A DNA stretch of 64,000 nucleotides from Rhyacophila brunnea (Eukaryota > Arthropoda > Insecta > Trichoptera > Rhyacophilidae), in assembly GCA_022495005.1 (NCBI GenBank), contig JAGYXB010001997.1, forward strand, positions 1,364,001 through 1,428,000, given 5' to 3'. Numbering within the stretch: the first letter of the stretch is position 1; each line of letters opens with the position of its first letter. The notes beneath the pieces are model-generated. The model worked only from the letters and a program-made list of their open reading frames with translations. It made no database searches and was not told the DNA's origin. Shown piece by piece: positions 1 to 11,862 of this stretch. The position numbers were made by a program, and so were the translations under genes.

Positions 1-2094
1 GATTCCATTTCTCATTGAAAAATGTTCTTAAATATTTATAGTGGGTCAGACTTATAATTTGTTCACTGTTAATAACACATTTTTTATTTGGTACCACTAT
101 TTTTAATACTATTAATAAGGCTATGAAATTGTCTCTGGGTGTATTCTTGAGAATCGAAGAAAATACTCATGGAGTAATCCAGATATATTTAATAGGTCAG
201 GGGTTTTTTTAATCTTATATGCAAAACTTTTAACAATGTCATGGGGAAATATTGGGGAAAATATTATTTATACCTATTTTTTAGCTTCGTCCGATCGATT
301 ATCCTCAAAAAAATCTGTCCTCATTTAACGTCTACACATTTTTATTTAACTTTCCATTTTTTAAATCCAGAGCTTTATGCGTATATTTAAAAAAAAAGCT
401 TAGGTTAGTGCCCTTAATCCGGGTCGAATACTTGTTTTCCTCACTTATGTATAATGTACAATTTCCGCGGGTCCCAAACGCATGGCATATATTAACGTGT
501 GAATGAAATATTAAACAAAACAACGTAGCCTATTGTTTACCTAATGTCGTATTTTAACTTTAAATTTAAATAATTGTTACCAATATTATAAAACAGAATA
601 GTGCAGTATTTTTGTATTCTATTTTTCTTGCATTTAAATAGTAAAATATTCGGTTGTATGCATTATCTTGTTTAGAAAATCGCTCTTGCATAATGCTGGC
701 GCCTTGCATTATAAAAATGTGATAATTTTTCGCTAGAATACATTCAGTTTTAAATGAAACATCATTTGTCAGAAGTCCCATGTATTCAAATTTTATTCAA
801 GCTGTTTGCCATACGCTGCAAGATAGTAATAAATGAAATCGTCACATCACATCAATAAATATATGGTTCACCTGTATTTTTATATAATCAGGAATATATT
901 ACATTACCATTATATAAATAGATCATTGTCACCTATCAAGCAATCGCTCTTAAGTGTCCACGAAGACAAAGCGAATCATCACCGCAGGCGAATAATATTA
1001 TAATTTCATATTTTTCAATTCCAGCCTATCACACTCTACTGCATTGAAACATATCTTCCACATCCCGGAAGCCCATAGCTCGTATACAACTCTTACAGCA
1101 CATCTGCAGCGTGAGCGAGGTCGGCCGCAAGTACTGAAACCATAAGGCTGCACCACAAGATAGTAGGTGCATGTCCCAGCCACATAAAGCACATTTTATA
1201 AAGTAACATCTATCGACAGGAAATTTTACTAACGCTACCATTATGATTTTATTTCTACTAATAAAGTTAGTCGCATTTGAACAATCAAACAACAAACATA
1301 AATTAAAATCAGTTCTGTGTGTAATTACTTGATAATATTATCCACGTATTCTATTAGTGAAAACGACAAAAAATTGGAAACCTCAAATTGGTGACCCATT
1401 CAAAAAATAAACAGCTATAAATTGATACCTACCAAGAACCATGATATCTTGGCTTTGATTTTATGGAGATGTATGCGGTGGTAAAGACTTCAGCGAGGAC
1501 GGTAGCATACTTGAAAGTGATTAGTGTTAAAATAGAGTTGTTAATCTATGAATAATAATATAAATTGTATTATGTACCTTCCCATTGCCCACTGAAGAAG
1601 GAAGCCGATACATTACACGACTGGTCCTACTTTTCGCCCCTCCCGTTGTCTATGGATGACCTGTCATTGCCTGTCATTGTCTATATAGTGCTCATATTGA
1701 CGCGTCTATCGTGTTCACTTGTCGGGGTATTCTTATTTTCAGATTTCTTTCAGATTATTTTAACGTATCTTGGAGACCTTGGAGTTCATCTGATTTAGCG
1801 GTTATGTGTTATTAATAATTGGAAGTAACGATCAAAGTAAGTAAACTTCTTCTGTGTATAATAGTATCATAATACACTAGGACGTTTAACAATGTGACAG
1901 TCGATTCTAAACGACAATAACTAATAACTTATTTATACTCTTCAGTCATTATAGAATACCAAACTCTGCTTGCAAGTACCGTTATCAATAAATAGTATGG
2001 CAATGGACCACTCGTTGCTTGTACAAAAAGTTATGATCAGGCTTTATTAATCTAAGGATGGCGGTGACCTACCACTTTATTTAAGTATACGTAG
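1..2094. other. Intergenic or intronic AT-rich DNA, no gene seen
   Basis: I see no convincing coding region or repeat. The open frames here are short, lack splice-site support and have low-complexity composition. A slightly GC-richer stretch near 1,021-1,160 gives two overlapping minus-strand frames, neither resembling a family I know. Confidence 0.5.
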
Positions 2095-2102
2095 GTATAC
2101 AC

Positions 2103-2410
2103 CAGGGAACTCAGAAATAATGGGAACTGAAATACACAACGGGTAAGGCGATAGCAGGTAACCGACTCGAGTAAGGAAGAATCCGGGTTAAACTTACACA
2201 GTGTCTAGAATACGTTTTACGTCGAATACTGAAAACTGCTCTCGGTTTATGCATTTACGCTCATTTAATGTTGGTGTATTACACACACTATTGCACGTGC
2301 ATAATGCGTGCTTCATTTTCGTAGGACACTCACACATTCAAAACCCTGCTTCACCATGCGGCGTATTGAATATAGGCTATCGGTATTCTATTTTTATTAT
2401 CTGTTCTTTG
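2103..2410 (+). mobile_element. Miniature hAT-like element, family A, copy 1
   Basis: The element starts CAGGGAACTCAGAAATAATG and its right end, read in reverse complement, starts CAAAGAACAGATAATAAA, giving imperfect terminal inverted repeats. It is flanked by an exact 8-bp repeat GTATACAC (2,095-2,102 and 2,411-2,418), the duplication length typical of hAT transposition. Two more copies of the same roughly 310-bp sequence lie at 32,709-33,021 (opposite strand) and 62,374-62,691. There is no coding capacity, so it must have been moved by a transposase encoded elsewhere. Superfamily assignment rests on TSD length and the CA..TG ends. Confidence 0.8.
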
Positions 2411-2931
2411 GTATACACCATTGGCGTGTATGAAGCAGATACACAATATAAAAGATTCGGTAGATAAATATTGAAAAAATACAAAATGCATTTTAGTAAA
2501 TATATCAATGCGGGAGCGACAATAAAGATATAAATCACGTTGTTTTGCAATATCCGCTTTATGATGGTCAAAGATGAAGGCTCTCTGGAAATTAAAGAAG
2601 TCAACATTATCAATTATCACTTAATCTTGAGATGTTTATAGCTCAGTCAAACATTAAAGCGTTTTTGTGTATCAAAATATATCTGAGAAAATCTAACCTG
2701 CAAGTATATGATAATACCATAGTATGGTTGAAGCTAACATGTAATATTATGTACCCACACAGTATTTATAATTTATATTATATTTGTGTTTATAATCATT
2801 CATGTACAGATGTAGGACAGTGTCTGTCGAAAAGAAAACCGACTGTTAACTCATCGGAAATACATAGTTGCCATACGGAAAACTAATATTATTTATCCAA
2901 TAATTCTATCAGTGATATAATAATTCGGTGA

Positions 2932-3245
2932 CCGGACAAAACAAAACAGAACAAGACAAAACCGAACATGATAAAACAGAACATGACAAAACAGAACAGC
3001 ATGGGGAAAAATGAAACATTAATTTTTGTGGAATTTATTTAGGTTAGGTTAGGTTAAGTTAGGTCATTATTTCGTTCATATCATTAAGATGAATCATTTT
3101 GATCATATTATATAATAAGATGTGCTATTAAAAATCTATCAACTTAATAGAGATAGGACAATTTCAATATTAAATTTATATTTTTCCTGAAATGTCATAG
3201 TTATATTTATCGTTGTTCTGTTTTTTCACTGTTCTGTTTTGTCAT
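2932..3245. repeat. Inverted AACAGAACA-rich repeat pair around a TTAGG array
   Basis: The left side (about 2,936-3,000) is a run of variants of GACAAAACAGAACAT. The right side (about 3,209-3,245) carries the complement, TGTTCTGTTTTGTCATG. The 210-bp spacer holds five TTAGG-type units. The arrangement looks like a MITE with repetitive terminal inverted repeats, but I find no clear TSD, so the boundaries are approximate. The right arm ends 8 bp before the 512-bp tandem duplication begins. Confidence 0.4.
3039..3063 (+). repeat. Short interstitial (TTAGG)n array
   Basis: Five contiguous 5-bp units, TTAGG x3, TTAAG, TTAGG. TTAGG is the ancestral arthropod telomere unit. With only five units it is not a telomere; it lies inside a repeat. 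Confidence 0.7.
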
Positions 3246-3252
3246 GGTAATT

Positions 3253-4276
3253 CATTTAGGGAGAAGTATTTTTTAATTCTGATATTACCTATCAAAAATA
3301 AAACCGGGCCGCACAAAATTGTGTTTTTGCTAATTGCTTTTCAAATGCAAATTAACACGTTAATTAAAAGGGCCCGTAAGCATTGGGTTAATCGAATAAT
3401 ATGATTAGCTATAGTTTATCCCTATACAACATTTGATAATAATTAATTTAATAATATACAATACCTACTTGATTATTTATTATTTTATTTTAAACATTAT
3501 TTTTATCTATGGAATCGTAGATATTTCGAATTTGTTTTTTGTTGTTTATCAACGGTAAACTGCCCTCCGTGACAAATTGGATGTGTCATTGAATTAAATG
3601 CTGTATATAGTAGTATGAATGGATAACCAATGTTTCTACGAATTATTCATTGTATACATATACAAGAACTTACAGAAGTCCCTGAACAATATTGCATTGT
3701 TCGATCAAATATTACAAATTAACTTATTTTAAAATAATAATTAAGCATACTTGTATTCGAAACACATTTAGGGAGAAGTATTTTTTAATTCTGATATTAC
3801 CTATCAAAAATAAAACCGGGCCGCACAAAATTGTGTTTTTGCTAATTGCTTTTCAAATGCAAATTAACACGTTAATTAAAAGGGCCCGTAAGCATTGGGT
3901 TAATCGAATAATATGATTAGCTATAGTTTATCCCTATACAACATTTGATAATAATTAATTTAATAATATACAATACCTACTTGATTATTTATTATTTTAT
4001 TTTAAACATTATTTTTATCTATGGAATCGTAGATATTTCGAATTTGTTTTTTGTTGTTTATCAACGGTAAACTGCCCTCCGTGACAAATTGGATGTGTCA
4101 TTGAATTAAATGCTGTATATAGTAGTATGAATGGATAACCAATGTTTCTACGAATTATTCATTGTATACATATACAAGAACTTACAGAAGTCCCTGAACA
4201 ATATTGCATTGTTCGATCAAATATTACAAATTAACTTATTTTAAAATAATAATTAAGCATACTTGTATTCGAAACA
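3253..4276. repeat. Identical 512-bp tandem duplication
   Basis: Bases 3,253-3,764 recur at 3,765-4,276 in the same orientation at an offset of exactly 512 bp. Comparing the copies line by line I find no difference. The unit starts CATTTAGGGAGAAGTATT and ends TTGTATTCGAAACA. It shows no terminal inverted repeats and codes for nothing obvious: a shared 50-residue reading frame in both copies is simply the duplicated sequence. The identity means a very recent duplication or an assembly artefact. Confidence 0.95.
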
Positions 4277-4804
4277 CCATTTGCGTTACATTTATTGAAT
4301 TTTTTTTTATGAAAAATTGAACTATTCGAAGCTCAGTATCTCTGTTCAGAACAAAACATTGGATAAAAATATCGCCTATGTCCGATGATAATAGATATTG
4401 CACGAAAAAATAACCTCGTTTTTGGGTAGAAAATTCTTATTGTCATATAAACGATTTTTTTCTGGATACTATCTAATTAAAAAGTAACTAATTCCACAAT
4501 ATACTATAATTTGGAAAACATATTTTATTTCTAAACTCTTCTGATGTAAGTATGATTACCACCCTTTCTTCCGCAACCTTCTTTAAATTACAAATCGCAA
4601 ACAGCTGACTATTATTAAAATCCAAATGCGCATATAGGTCTGAGGCACTGAGAAGTTTGAGGCCCCTTGTGATTTCTACTGAGATGTCGGTACTTTCTCA
4701 CGAAGTGACCGCATTATCCGCTGCTTGGAAAACCGTCACTACTTTCAAAAGCTGTAATGATTATATTCATTCATTAATTTGCGTCCTTCACAATTTTCCA
4801 CCCC
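4277..4804. other. AT-rich DNA, no gene seen
   Basis: Nothing recognisable apart from scattered short frames. The stretch separates the tandem duplication from the fold-back element. Confidence 0.4.
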
Positions 4805-4807
4805 TAA

Positions 4808-5046
4808 AGCCGCGTTGACACGGTCCAAGTACGATTCAAGTGCACTTGGACCGAATGCCATCCAAGCGCACTCGTATGAGACATCTTCATACTAATTATT
4901 CCTATCCAAGCTAGCTTGGATGAGTTGGACGCGGTCCAAGTAGCTTGGATAAGAGTAATTTATATGAAGATGTCCCGTACGAGTGCGCTTGGATGGCGCT
5001 CGGTCCAAGTATACTTGGATCGTACTTAGACCGTGTCAACGCGGCT
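4808..5046. mobile_element. Fold-back MITE, PIF/Harbinger-like
   Basis: Nearly the whole element is one palindrome. It starts AGCCGCGTTGACACGGTC and ends GACCGTGTCAACGCGGCT, and the inner parts (GGTCCAAGTA..., CCAAGCGCACTCGTA...) pair too, meeting near 4,927. Both sides carry the 3-bp repeat TAA (4,805-4,807 and 5,047-5,049). TWA duplications are characteristic of PIF/Harbinger elements. It is noncoding. As RNA it would form a long, nearly perfect hairpin. Confidence 0.8.
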
Positions 5047-5049
5047 TAA

Positions 5050-6094
5050 GCAACGCATGATCTGCCGACCTCTATGAGACGTGACTGAAGACAATACGTT
5101 ACAAATGATTTCCAGGTGACTATTACATACCTATGTATTAAATACGAAGAGCTGCTTAATTCAATGGGCATCTAAAACATGAGATTTTCATGTAGTTATT
5201 AAATTTGACATAATATTATAAAGGAATGCGTATATGAGTTTTTCTTTTCTCACTTATAACTAATAAATCGAGATGTCTGGACAAACACAGAATTTTCGAC
5301 ATCAAAGTATATACTTAATATAGTTATACCTAAATATTAAATCTATAAAAAAAATTAGATTATATTTTTAAATTAGTTTTATTACTATCACACTGTTAAT
5401 CATCAAGAATGCAATGCTGAACCATATTTAGGATGTCAATATCGGCAACTTATACTGCGTCGCCAATAATATCCATACATAATCAACGTCATATAGCAGC
5501 AGAGGCGTGTTTCCCTAACGCAACCGATTCGTGAGAAAATTTAAAAGGGGAGTTAAAATCAGACACACATCTTTGAGTCTAGAGTTTTTTTTCGCCTGCA
5601 GCACTAATATCGTGTTCTATAAATTTAATGTATGTATATATACCTATATATATTCAGAAGGTTTTAATTAAATATACTTTCATTGTTGTAATTCACATAC
5701 TTTCATTCTATTCAATTGTAAATATATATTCATGAAAACTATTTTCAAAATACTAAATTGGTAGGTTTTTCGCTGTAAGTATATACTCATGTATTATGAT
5801 TTGTAAGATGTTTCATAAAAGAACATATATTTAAAATGTTAATATAAAAAAGTGGTTCACAATGTTTGTCGTTTAACACTATTCGCTCCATGTACCTGTT
5901 CAGATGAAAGTAATTCCTAGTCCTATTGTATAATAAGTAAATACGTATAAATATCTCGCATGCGTTTTATCAATGTTAATGGATATATTAATTATTTATA
6001 AGAATGGTTTTCTTATTCAAGAAGTGTAATAAAACAAAAACATGTAAGTATTGTGAAGTATTTAGTGGTAGTAGAAAAGAATTTTCACGACTAT
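5050..6094. other. AT-rich DNA, no gene seen
   Basis: Long AT-rich sequence with no supported coding region. No element boundary could be fixed here. Confidence 0.4.
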
Positions 6095-6228
6095 CAAAAA
6101 ACCATTTCATGTTGGACCTACTAGTTAAAATTATCGTAATTAAATAGGACGCGCGTAGTTTAATTATTTAAAGCATATTAGCGCGATACCAGTGGATATA
6201 CGGGTTCAAATCCCGTCAGGCGTGACGT
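6095..6228 (+). mobile_element. tRNA-like SINE, family S3, copy 1
   Basis: A pol III B-box-like GGGTTCAAATCCC lies at about 6,203-6,215, followed by GTCAGGCGTGACG. The preceding ~110 bp (ACTAGTTAAAATTATCGTAA...) match, in reverse complement, the segment 32,205-32,350. A third diverged copy is at 51,845-51,945. Internal promoter plus dispersion supports a tRNA-derived SINE. It is not a functional tRNA: the arms do not pair into a full cloverleaf. Confidence 0.5.
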
Positions 6229-6849
6229 TTTCTAGTAGGTATTTTCAAGTTATGTATGTTCAATATGATTTAATATTTTTTTTGTAGAATTATTTCATTT
6301 TTCTATTTTGTCCTTCCCTCCACTTGGTTTACGGTAGGCAGGTATATTTTCTTACACGTGTAAGGAACTGTATGTCCCATATTCAACTGCATCCACTTTT
6401 GTGTTTTCCGGTTCATCGAGCTTACGTCATTTGAATTTTATGTTAATGCAATATCTTTGAATGAAAAAGATCTATAAATTTATTCACGAAAAGCTTACCT
6501 ATTTAAATTTGATACCATATCGTTTAGACTAATTTATTCGACAATAGATTTTTTTATTGCATGACATTTTTTATTATAATGCAGATGAACGAGATACAAT
6601 AAAGCTTTGAAAAAAGGTTTTATATCAATATTTAAATGTATATATTTTTCAACCCAAAAAATTAAATCTTCCAACGTAGAATTTTTTTAATGAATAACGT
6701 TGTGGACTTAATAATCAAATGCAGATGTTTACCCACCAAAAAGGATTGTAAGGAAATAAAGGCTTGATGCATAGAAGTTCCAGTTACGTTTTATCTAAAT
6801 AACTTCAATATAACACCTTCTTCAATTGGCTCTATAATCTTATGTTGAT

Positions 6850-7020
6850 CTGCGCCGTTTGGCGAAGAGGTTTCTTAACAGATTTCTGGTTTACGAGAAA
6901 TTAATAATAGCCACTTGATCAACATATTAGATTCATGCTGTAAGTCCAAACACACATTTGAATTTGTTACACCTGGGATTGAAACCCGAGACCCATGAGT
7001 TTATATGACAATCGTGCTGA
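6850..7020 (-). mobile_element. Diverged SINE, family S2
   Basis: Read on the minus strand it contains a B-box-like GGGTTTCAATCCC, then the family body (complement of TTAACAGATTTCTGGTTTAC, GAGAAATTAATAATAGCCAC, TTGATCAACATATTAG), matching the S2 copies at 33.8 and 62.9 kb. This is the most decayed copy of the family in the window. Confidence 0.6.
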
Positions 7021-9017
7021 AATGCGTGTTTACGAAATTAAATTCCAATGTTTTTGATATAACAATGAAATCCATTTAATACCGCTCTAATCATTCGAAT
7101 TTGCATATTTCATCGATTTTATATATATTTAAAATCCTTCCATGGCTTTTGGTTGTTTTTTTGCATCAATACTCGGAAGTCGTGAATGACATGTCACATG
7201 TCACTCTAGTTCTATGCACTATGTGTGTTCACATTTTGTTCACTAAACAGAAAATACACTGCTAAATAGTCTTGAGCATGTATCTCTATTCGTAATGCCG
7301 TGTACAATCCAAAATGTTCAAATCAACAACTCAAGTTTCTTACATCAATAGATTCATGATATTCCTATTAGGTACCTAGTTAGGTCTTGTAGAAAAGGAC
7401 AAAGTATTTCTGATGCTAAGGAAATGGTGGGAGCAAGGCCTGAACATAAACGAACCATAAGTGCGAGTGAGAAAGCATTCCGCACGCTTATATCTCCGCA
7501 ATATGTATTAGAGTAAGATAGAGTTTCTACGGCTGAATTAAATATTTTTTGTACACGTCGCCGGTAAAATAAATATTGATTTGAATGACTACATTCTTTT
7601 AAAAACTACGAGCGGGTGTTGATAAAATTTATTGTTAGTAATTATTTTTAGTTAATTTGTAGAAAATATGGTTAACTATGTTGTGTTTAAATTTGGTAAC
7701 CATACTAAGAAGCAACATGATGGTATAACGTTTCATAGTTACGAGTATGTTAATAATAATAAAAATGTGGTTCTACTGTGCGTTATAATACGTAAGAAAT
7801 ACCGCTCCATTTTGCCGAACAATAGCCACTCTCTTTATATTATTACTCTGAGGGTGAGAACTTGCAGCATCCAGAGGAGACTGGAACCGTTTTTAGGAAA
7901 CGGCCTAGAATTTGGTTCTGGAACCGATAATAACAAGTACTTATCATGGAGCCAATTTCCTTTCATATTTATTTAATTTGTTACTTTTATTTATTATACA
8001 ACAGTATCAAGTACGAAATTATTTTGAACACTACTCGATCGTAAGTAGGTATATTTTACGTATATTATGCATTCGAAAAAAGAGATATCTCAAGATAATA
8101 AACAGTTTTTTGCAACATCCGGCTTTCAATTTTATGTATTTGGTTCAATATTATCATTTTTTTTCTTGCAAAAACCTGCTCTCTGAGACAGTGCATAAAT
8201 TATTAACCGTAGAAGTGTGAGTGACAATGCTCTTTATTTGTTACGGCTTACATAAGTAGGTACCACATAAATCTTAACACTCTCATCATTATAATTTTTT
8301 GAACATTAAGTATTTTTTTTTAGAAACGGCGATTATAAAAATGACGGAAGTATCCAGAGTTATTCAAGCAGAGGCGTCAAACCTTTAAATTTTAAAAGGC
8401 TCTCGTTCATATTCTAATTTAAATAATCTTAGTTTAAATGGTTTATATGGTACCAAATTAAATTAAAATTAAAATGGTTTATCAAATTAAAATCCCACAA
8501 TTCCAAATCAGTTTAAATTAACATCTGTTGCTTTGGAGCCTAGACTGAGTATTAATCATACGCTTATTTTTGTTTTCTTTAAACTTTAGGGTTAATACTT
8601 TTAACATAGTTAAATTTAAACATACTTGGATCCCACTTTACTATTTTTAAATTGAATTATTACTACCGTAGTATTCCCATCAAAACTATAGTAAGTACAG
8701 AAATGGAAAATTATAGTAGTGTGACGTTTTATACATACTTCGATCATTGAAAATGGACCAACGATGATAAATGAATGCTATAATTATAGTCGAATTAGCA
8801 ACAAAGATTCTCAACCGCGTACCCCCTCAAATCCTTTATGTACCGCGTGCATGGATACTTAGGGCACGTGTACCACGGCCTTAGAAACACTGATATAACC
8901 AAAATAGTTAATCTTGAGGGTTCATGTTAACCCAAAAATAGTTAAGACTACTGTAATCTGACCGCGTTGTTAGATGTAATGAATATAATATAGCTCTGCA
9001 TAATATTTATGAAGGAT
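7021..9017. other. AT-rich DNA, no gene seen
   Basis: Two overlapping plus-strand frames of about 100 codons (7,668-8,220) show no signal peptide, domain or splice support and overlap in different frames, so I do not call them. TTCTCAACCGCGTACCCC near 8,808 resembles the end of a hAT element but no partner end was found. Confidence 0.4.
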
Positions 9018-9135
9018 TCCCAGTAGGTAGACTCTCGACTCTTGGATCAAACCCGGATATTGGTGGACAACATCAAGAGAAATGCAAAAAGACTGAGTGT
9101 GACTGACTAGAGAGAGATAGCTAAGGAAATACATT
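9018..9135 (+). pseudogene. LINE reverse-transcriptase C-terminal remnant
   Basis: In one frame from 9,036 the translation reads QTRILVDNIKRNAKRLSVTD, a stop, then REIAKE. Upstream in another frame is PVGRL. Together these match the usual non-LTR retrotransposon tail (GRP.TRW.DNI...DW..IA.DR). The invariant tryptophan is now TAG and at least one frameshift separates the pieces. It is a dead, 5'-truncated insertion. Confidence 0.6.
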
Positions 9136-9365
9136 TTGGATGATGGTTCTACAGTCGGCCATGTATATGAATAGTCTGTAACGTACAGTTAAGTTTAAGT
9201 AAGTTTAAATTAAGTATCAGTATGTACCTACTATGACTATCCCCAACAAACTTTAGAATTATTAACAATTATGTTCATTTCTCACCAATACTTATAGGAA
9301 ACTAAACGAAACGAAACTAAACCAACTGTGCGGTGCTCAGCGATGAGGACCATTTTTGGATTAAC

Positions 9366-9918
9366 CAGTGGCGACTCGTCCGTATGCACTGCAGTACTGC
9401 AGCACCCCCAAGCAAATTGAGACAAATGTAATATTATAATATACATAAATTTATCTACATTATATGAAAAAATCAATATTATTAAGCGGGCAATCAGTTC
9501 AACCGCGCATCGATACGTCCAATGTACAATAATATTATCATACACCGCGGTAGGTAATTGATTTTGAACAGTATCGATTTCAATAGAATATTCTCGAGTG
9601 GGCGAATGAGGGCGCGGGCAGCGGTGCTCGCAAATGGAAGCCTAATCGGTACTGCGGGTCAGACAGTCAGATTTCAGTATTTCTCCGTTTCTGCGTCGCG
9701 CGTGAGCACACGCGCCATAGCGAGGAAATAAATATAACTATAATTATTTATTAACATTGTTAAAATTTATTTCTGCAAGCAATTTATGCAAAGTTCTTTA
9801 TTTTAATTATTTATATTTAATTTTAATGTTAATAGTAATATATAATCCACATAAACATTTGTTTTTATTTTTAATCAACCGCAGCACCCCCAAATATCAT
9901 ATCCACGAGCCGCCACTG
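9366..9918. mobile_element. Nonautonomous hAT element (CAGTGGCGGCTCGT type)
   Basis: The left end is CAGTGGCGACTCGTCC. The right end in reverse complement is CAGTGGCGGCTCGTGG. These are typical hAT terminal inverted repeats. Both subterminal regions contain GCAGCACCCCCAA on the same strand. The 8-bp flanks GGATTAAC and GACTTTAT agree at only four positions, so the TSD has decayed. The interior (553 bp in all) includes a GC-rich island at 9,595-9,715 but no transposase frame. Confidence 0.75.
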
Positions 9919-9926
9919 GACTTTAT

Positions 9927-10761
9927 ATTACTGGAATAATAACAAACTTAAGATTCTACAGATCCATTACATCCACAAAAAATCACAGTTTGGTGCAGTT
10001 TACACGCTGGTGGCATCATCGGATCTTATTTCTTCAAAAATGAGGCCGATAGGTTCAATGGATATTGATTATCGATTTTTTTTAAATCTGTCACTGAAGA
10101 TATAGGACGAAAACATTTGGAAGGACTATACAGTCGGGAACACGAAAATGAAGAATACCGGACAACATTAGTATATTAATAAACAATAATGTTACGTTTT
10201 TTGAGCAACCCCACATCCGAACCGGAGTCGGTTACCTGTATCATTTAAAATGTGTAGGCACAGGTAAACCATTTCGCAAAGTTCATTGTATAATCGTGAG
10301 TCGCTTTGAGATGCCACGCTGCCAACCTGCCGCGAAAAAAACCTCTCCGAAAACCGCATAACTAACTCTGATTTATTGCCACATGTCAATGATAAAGAAA
10401 AAATACACTCCCGAATATAAGTCTCTTTGGCATGAAAATTATTATGTTTTTCGATTCGGTTTTTGCCCCTACCTACACACAATATGTCCACGCAGAGATT
10501 CGTTATGTGACTTTTTCTCTTATCTTACAAGTATTATCTTTTTATTTTTTTATTCTGGCAATATTTTGAAATTCTATAAGTATCTAATCTTTAGAATCCT
10601 AATGAAAATTATATCAGTGATATTCTGCATTCAAACAAGAGTTTTTTTTTCACTAACAATTTGTAAGTAATTGAAAGATTTTATTCCTAAATACTATCCC
10701 TAGTGACAAACAATTTTTTTATGGATTCTTGAAACCTACAACCAAACACCGTCATTTTTAG
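9927..10761. other. No gene supported
   Basis: A minus-strand frame of 99 codons (10,192-10,491) lies in a slightly GC-richer stretch. Its translation resembles no family I know and it lacks a signal peptide or clear splice sites. Left uncalled. Confidence 0.35.
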
Positions 10762-10860
10762 TATTTCAATTTCAATTTATTTATTTTTATATATTGTGGA
10801 CATTACAAATTATAAGTTTAAGACGTTCACAACATGACATAAATAAAGAGATAGATAATA
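10762..10860 (+). repeat. Dispersed ~95-bp repeat (LINE-tail-like), copy 1
   Basis: Starts TTTCAATTTCAATTTATTTA, then ATTACAAATTATAAGTTTAA and CACAACATGACATAAA. The same block is at 22,467-22,560 and 60,720-60,815, all in the same orientation. In reverse complement the end would be AATAAATTGAAATTGAAA, resembling the short A/T-rich tail repeats of insect LINEs. The LINE connection is inference. Confidence 0.6.
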
Positions 10861-11324
10861 TGTTATTAAACAAATATGTACATACAAAAATATTAATTAT
10901 ATAGGTACATGGAAATACACCGGATGAGTTAAGCAGACCCTATTTTAAAAAAAATTATAAAATAACGTCCACCTATACTCATCCTCACGTAGGTGGAATA
11001 TATCAACACCCGAAGCAATTTCATTGAACATAGTTATCGTACAATTACATAGTTATTGAACATAATTATGTATCCACCCCTGCGCCCTAGGACGACACAC
11101 GTAATCACGAGAGACACCTACTTGAAAATTTATTGCCACTAATGTTATTTCAATAAGTTGATGCATGGTCACAATGATAATATATTTATATGTTTTGGTG
11201 GCTGTTATTTTAAAGCAATAACAACATTTCAAAGCAGCATACTGCTCTTTACTTAACTTCACTTTCCTCTTATCTGCCAGAACTGACGGTATATTTATGT
11301 ATATTTATTACATCTTAAATTTCT

Positions 11325-11862
11325 AATAATCACAAGATAAAAAGAACTTTTTATATATTTAGCACGTTTTTAAATTTTCTGTTGAATCATATAAACTTGA
11401 CAATTCTATGCATCAATGAATACTTTTTTTTGTACTTGATGGAAAGGTTCAATAAATATAGAATACTGAAATGTCATTTTGACATTTCATATTGATTTCC
11501 ATAGTAACGCACCTATATACATATTAATAATTTAGTTGCTAGGACCCCTTTAGCAACCAATAGTAGTGTTTTACTTTTTACGATTGTTTTTCGAAATAAA
11601 TTTCCATACAAAACAGAATTAACTGAAAATTAATTCAATTCTGCTTAAAGATTGCTAAAATTATTAAAAGAATGCATTTTCGTCGTGTTCTGATATATTC
11701 TAAAAGTTTCAAATGTCTAGCTAGTCGGGAAATTAGTTAAAAAATCTTCAATCGTCCAATACAAATCTTGGACAAACAAGAAAAAATTTGTACTGGACAC
11801 ACAAGAAAAAATCTGTACCAGACAAACAAGAATACGAGCTGATAAAAACGTGGTAATAAAAA
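11325..11862 (-). repeat. Unclassified ~0.5-kb repeat, copy 1
   Basis: In reverse complement it matches 37,131-37,640 and 47,971-48,764. Shared blocks in order are ACGTTTTTCTTAGCTCGTAT, CTAGACATTTGAAACTTTTA, ATCAGAACACGATGCCAATG, TATTGGTTGCTA, GTCCTAGCAACTAAATTATT and TATATGATTCAACAGAAAAT, ending TTCTTTTTATCTTGT. No terminal inverted repeats or coding region. This copy has a small expansion of a (A)CAAACAAGAA-type unit at 11,760-11,835. Confidence 0.75.

Noticed and set aside
3039..3063. Chromosome end
   Set aside because: Only five units and flanked on both sides by ordinary sequence.
3213..3916. Two frames sharing a 50-residue C-terminus
   Set aside because: The shared part is simply the 512-bp duplication; it is not a gene family.
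7668..8220. Two overlapping ~100-codon plus-strand frames
   Set aside because: They overlap in different frames, have AT-driven composition, and show no domain, signal peptide or splice evidence.
8808..8900. hAT element with TTCTCAACCGCGTACCCC end
   Set aside because: No partner terminal repeat or TSD could be found.
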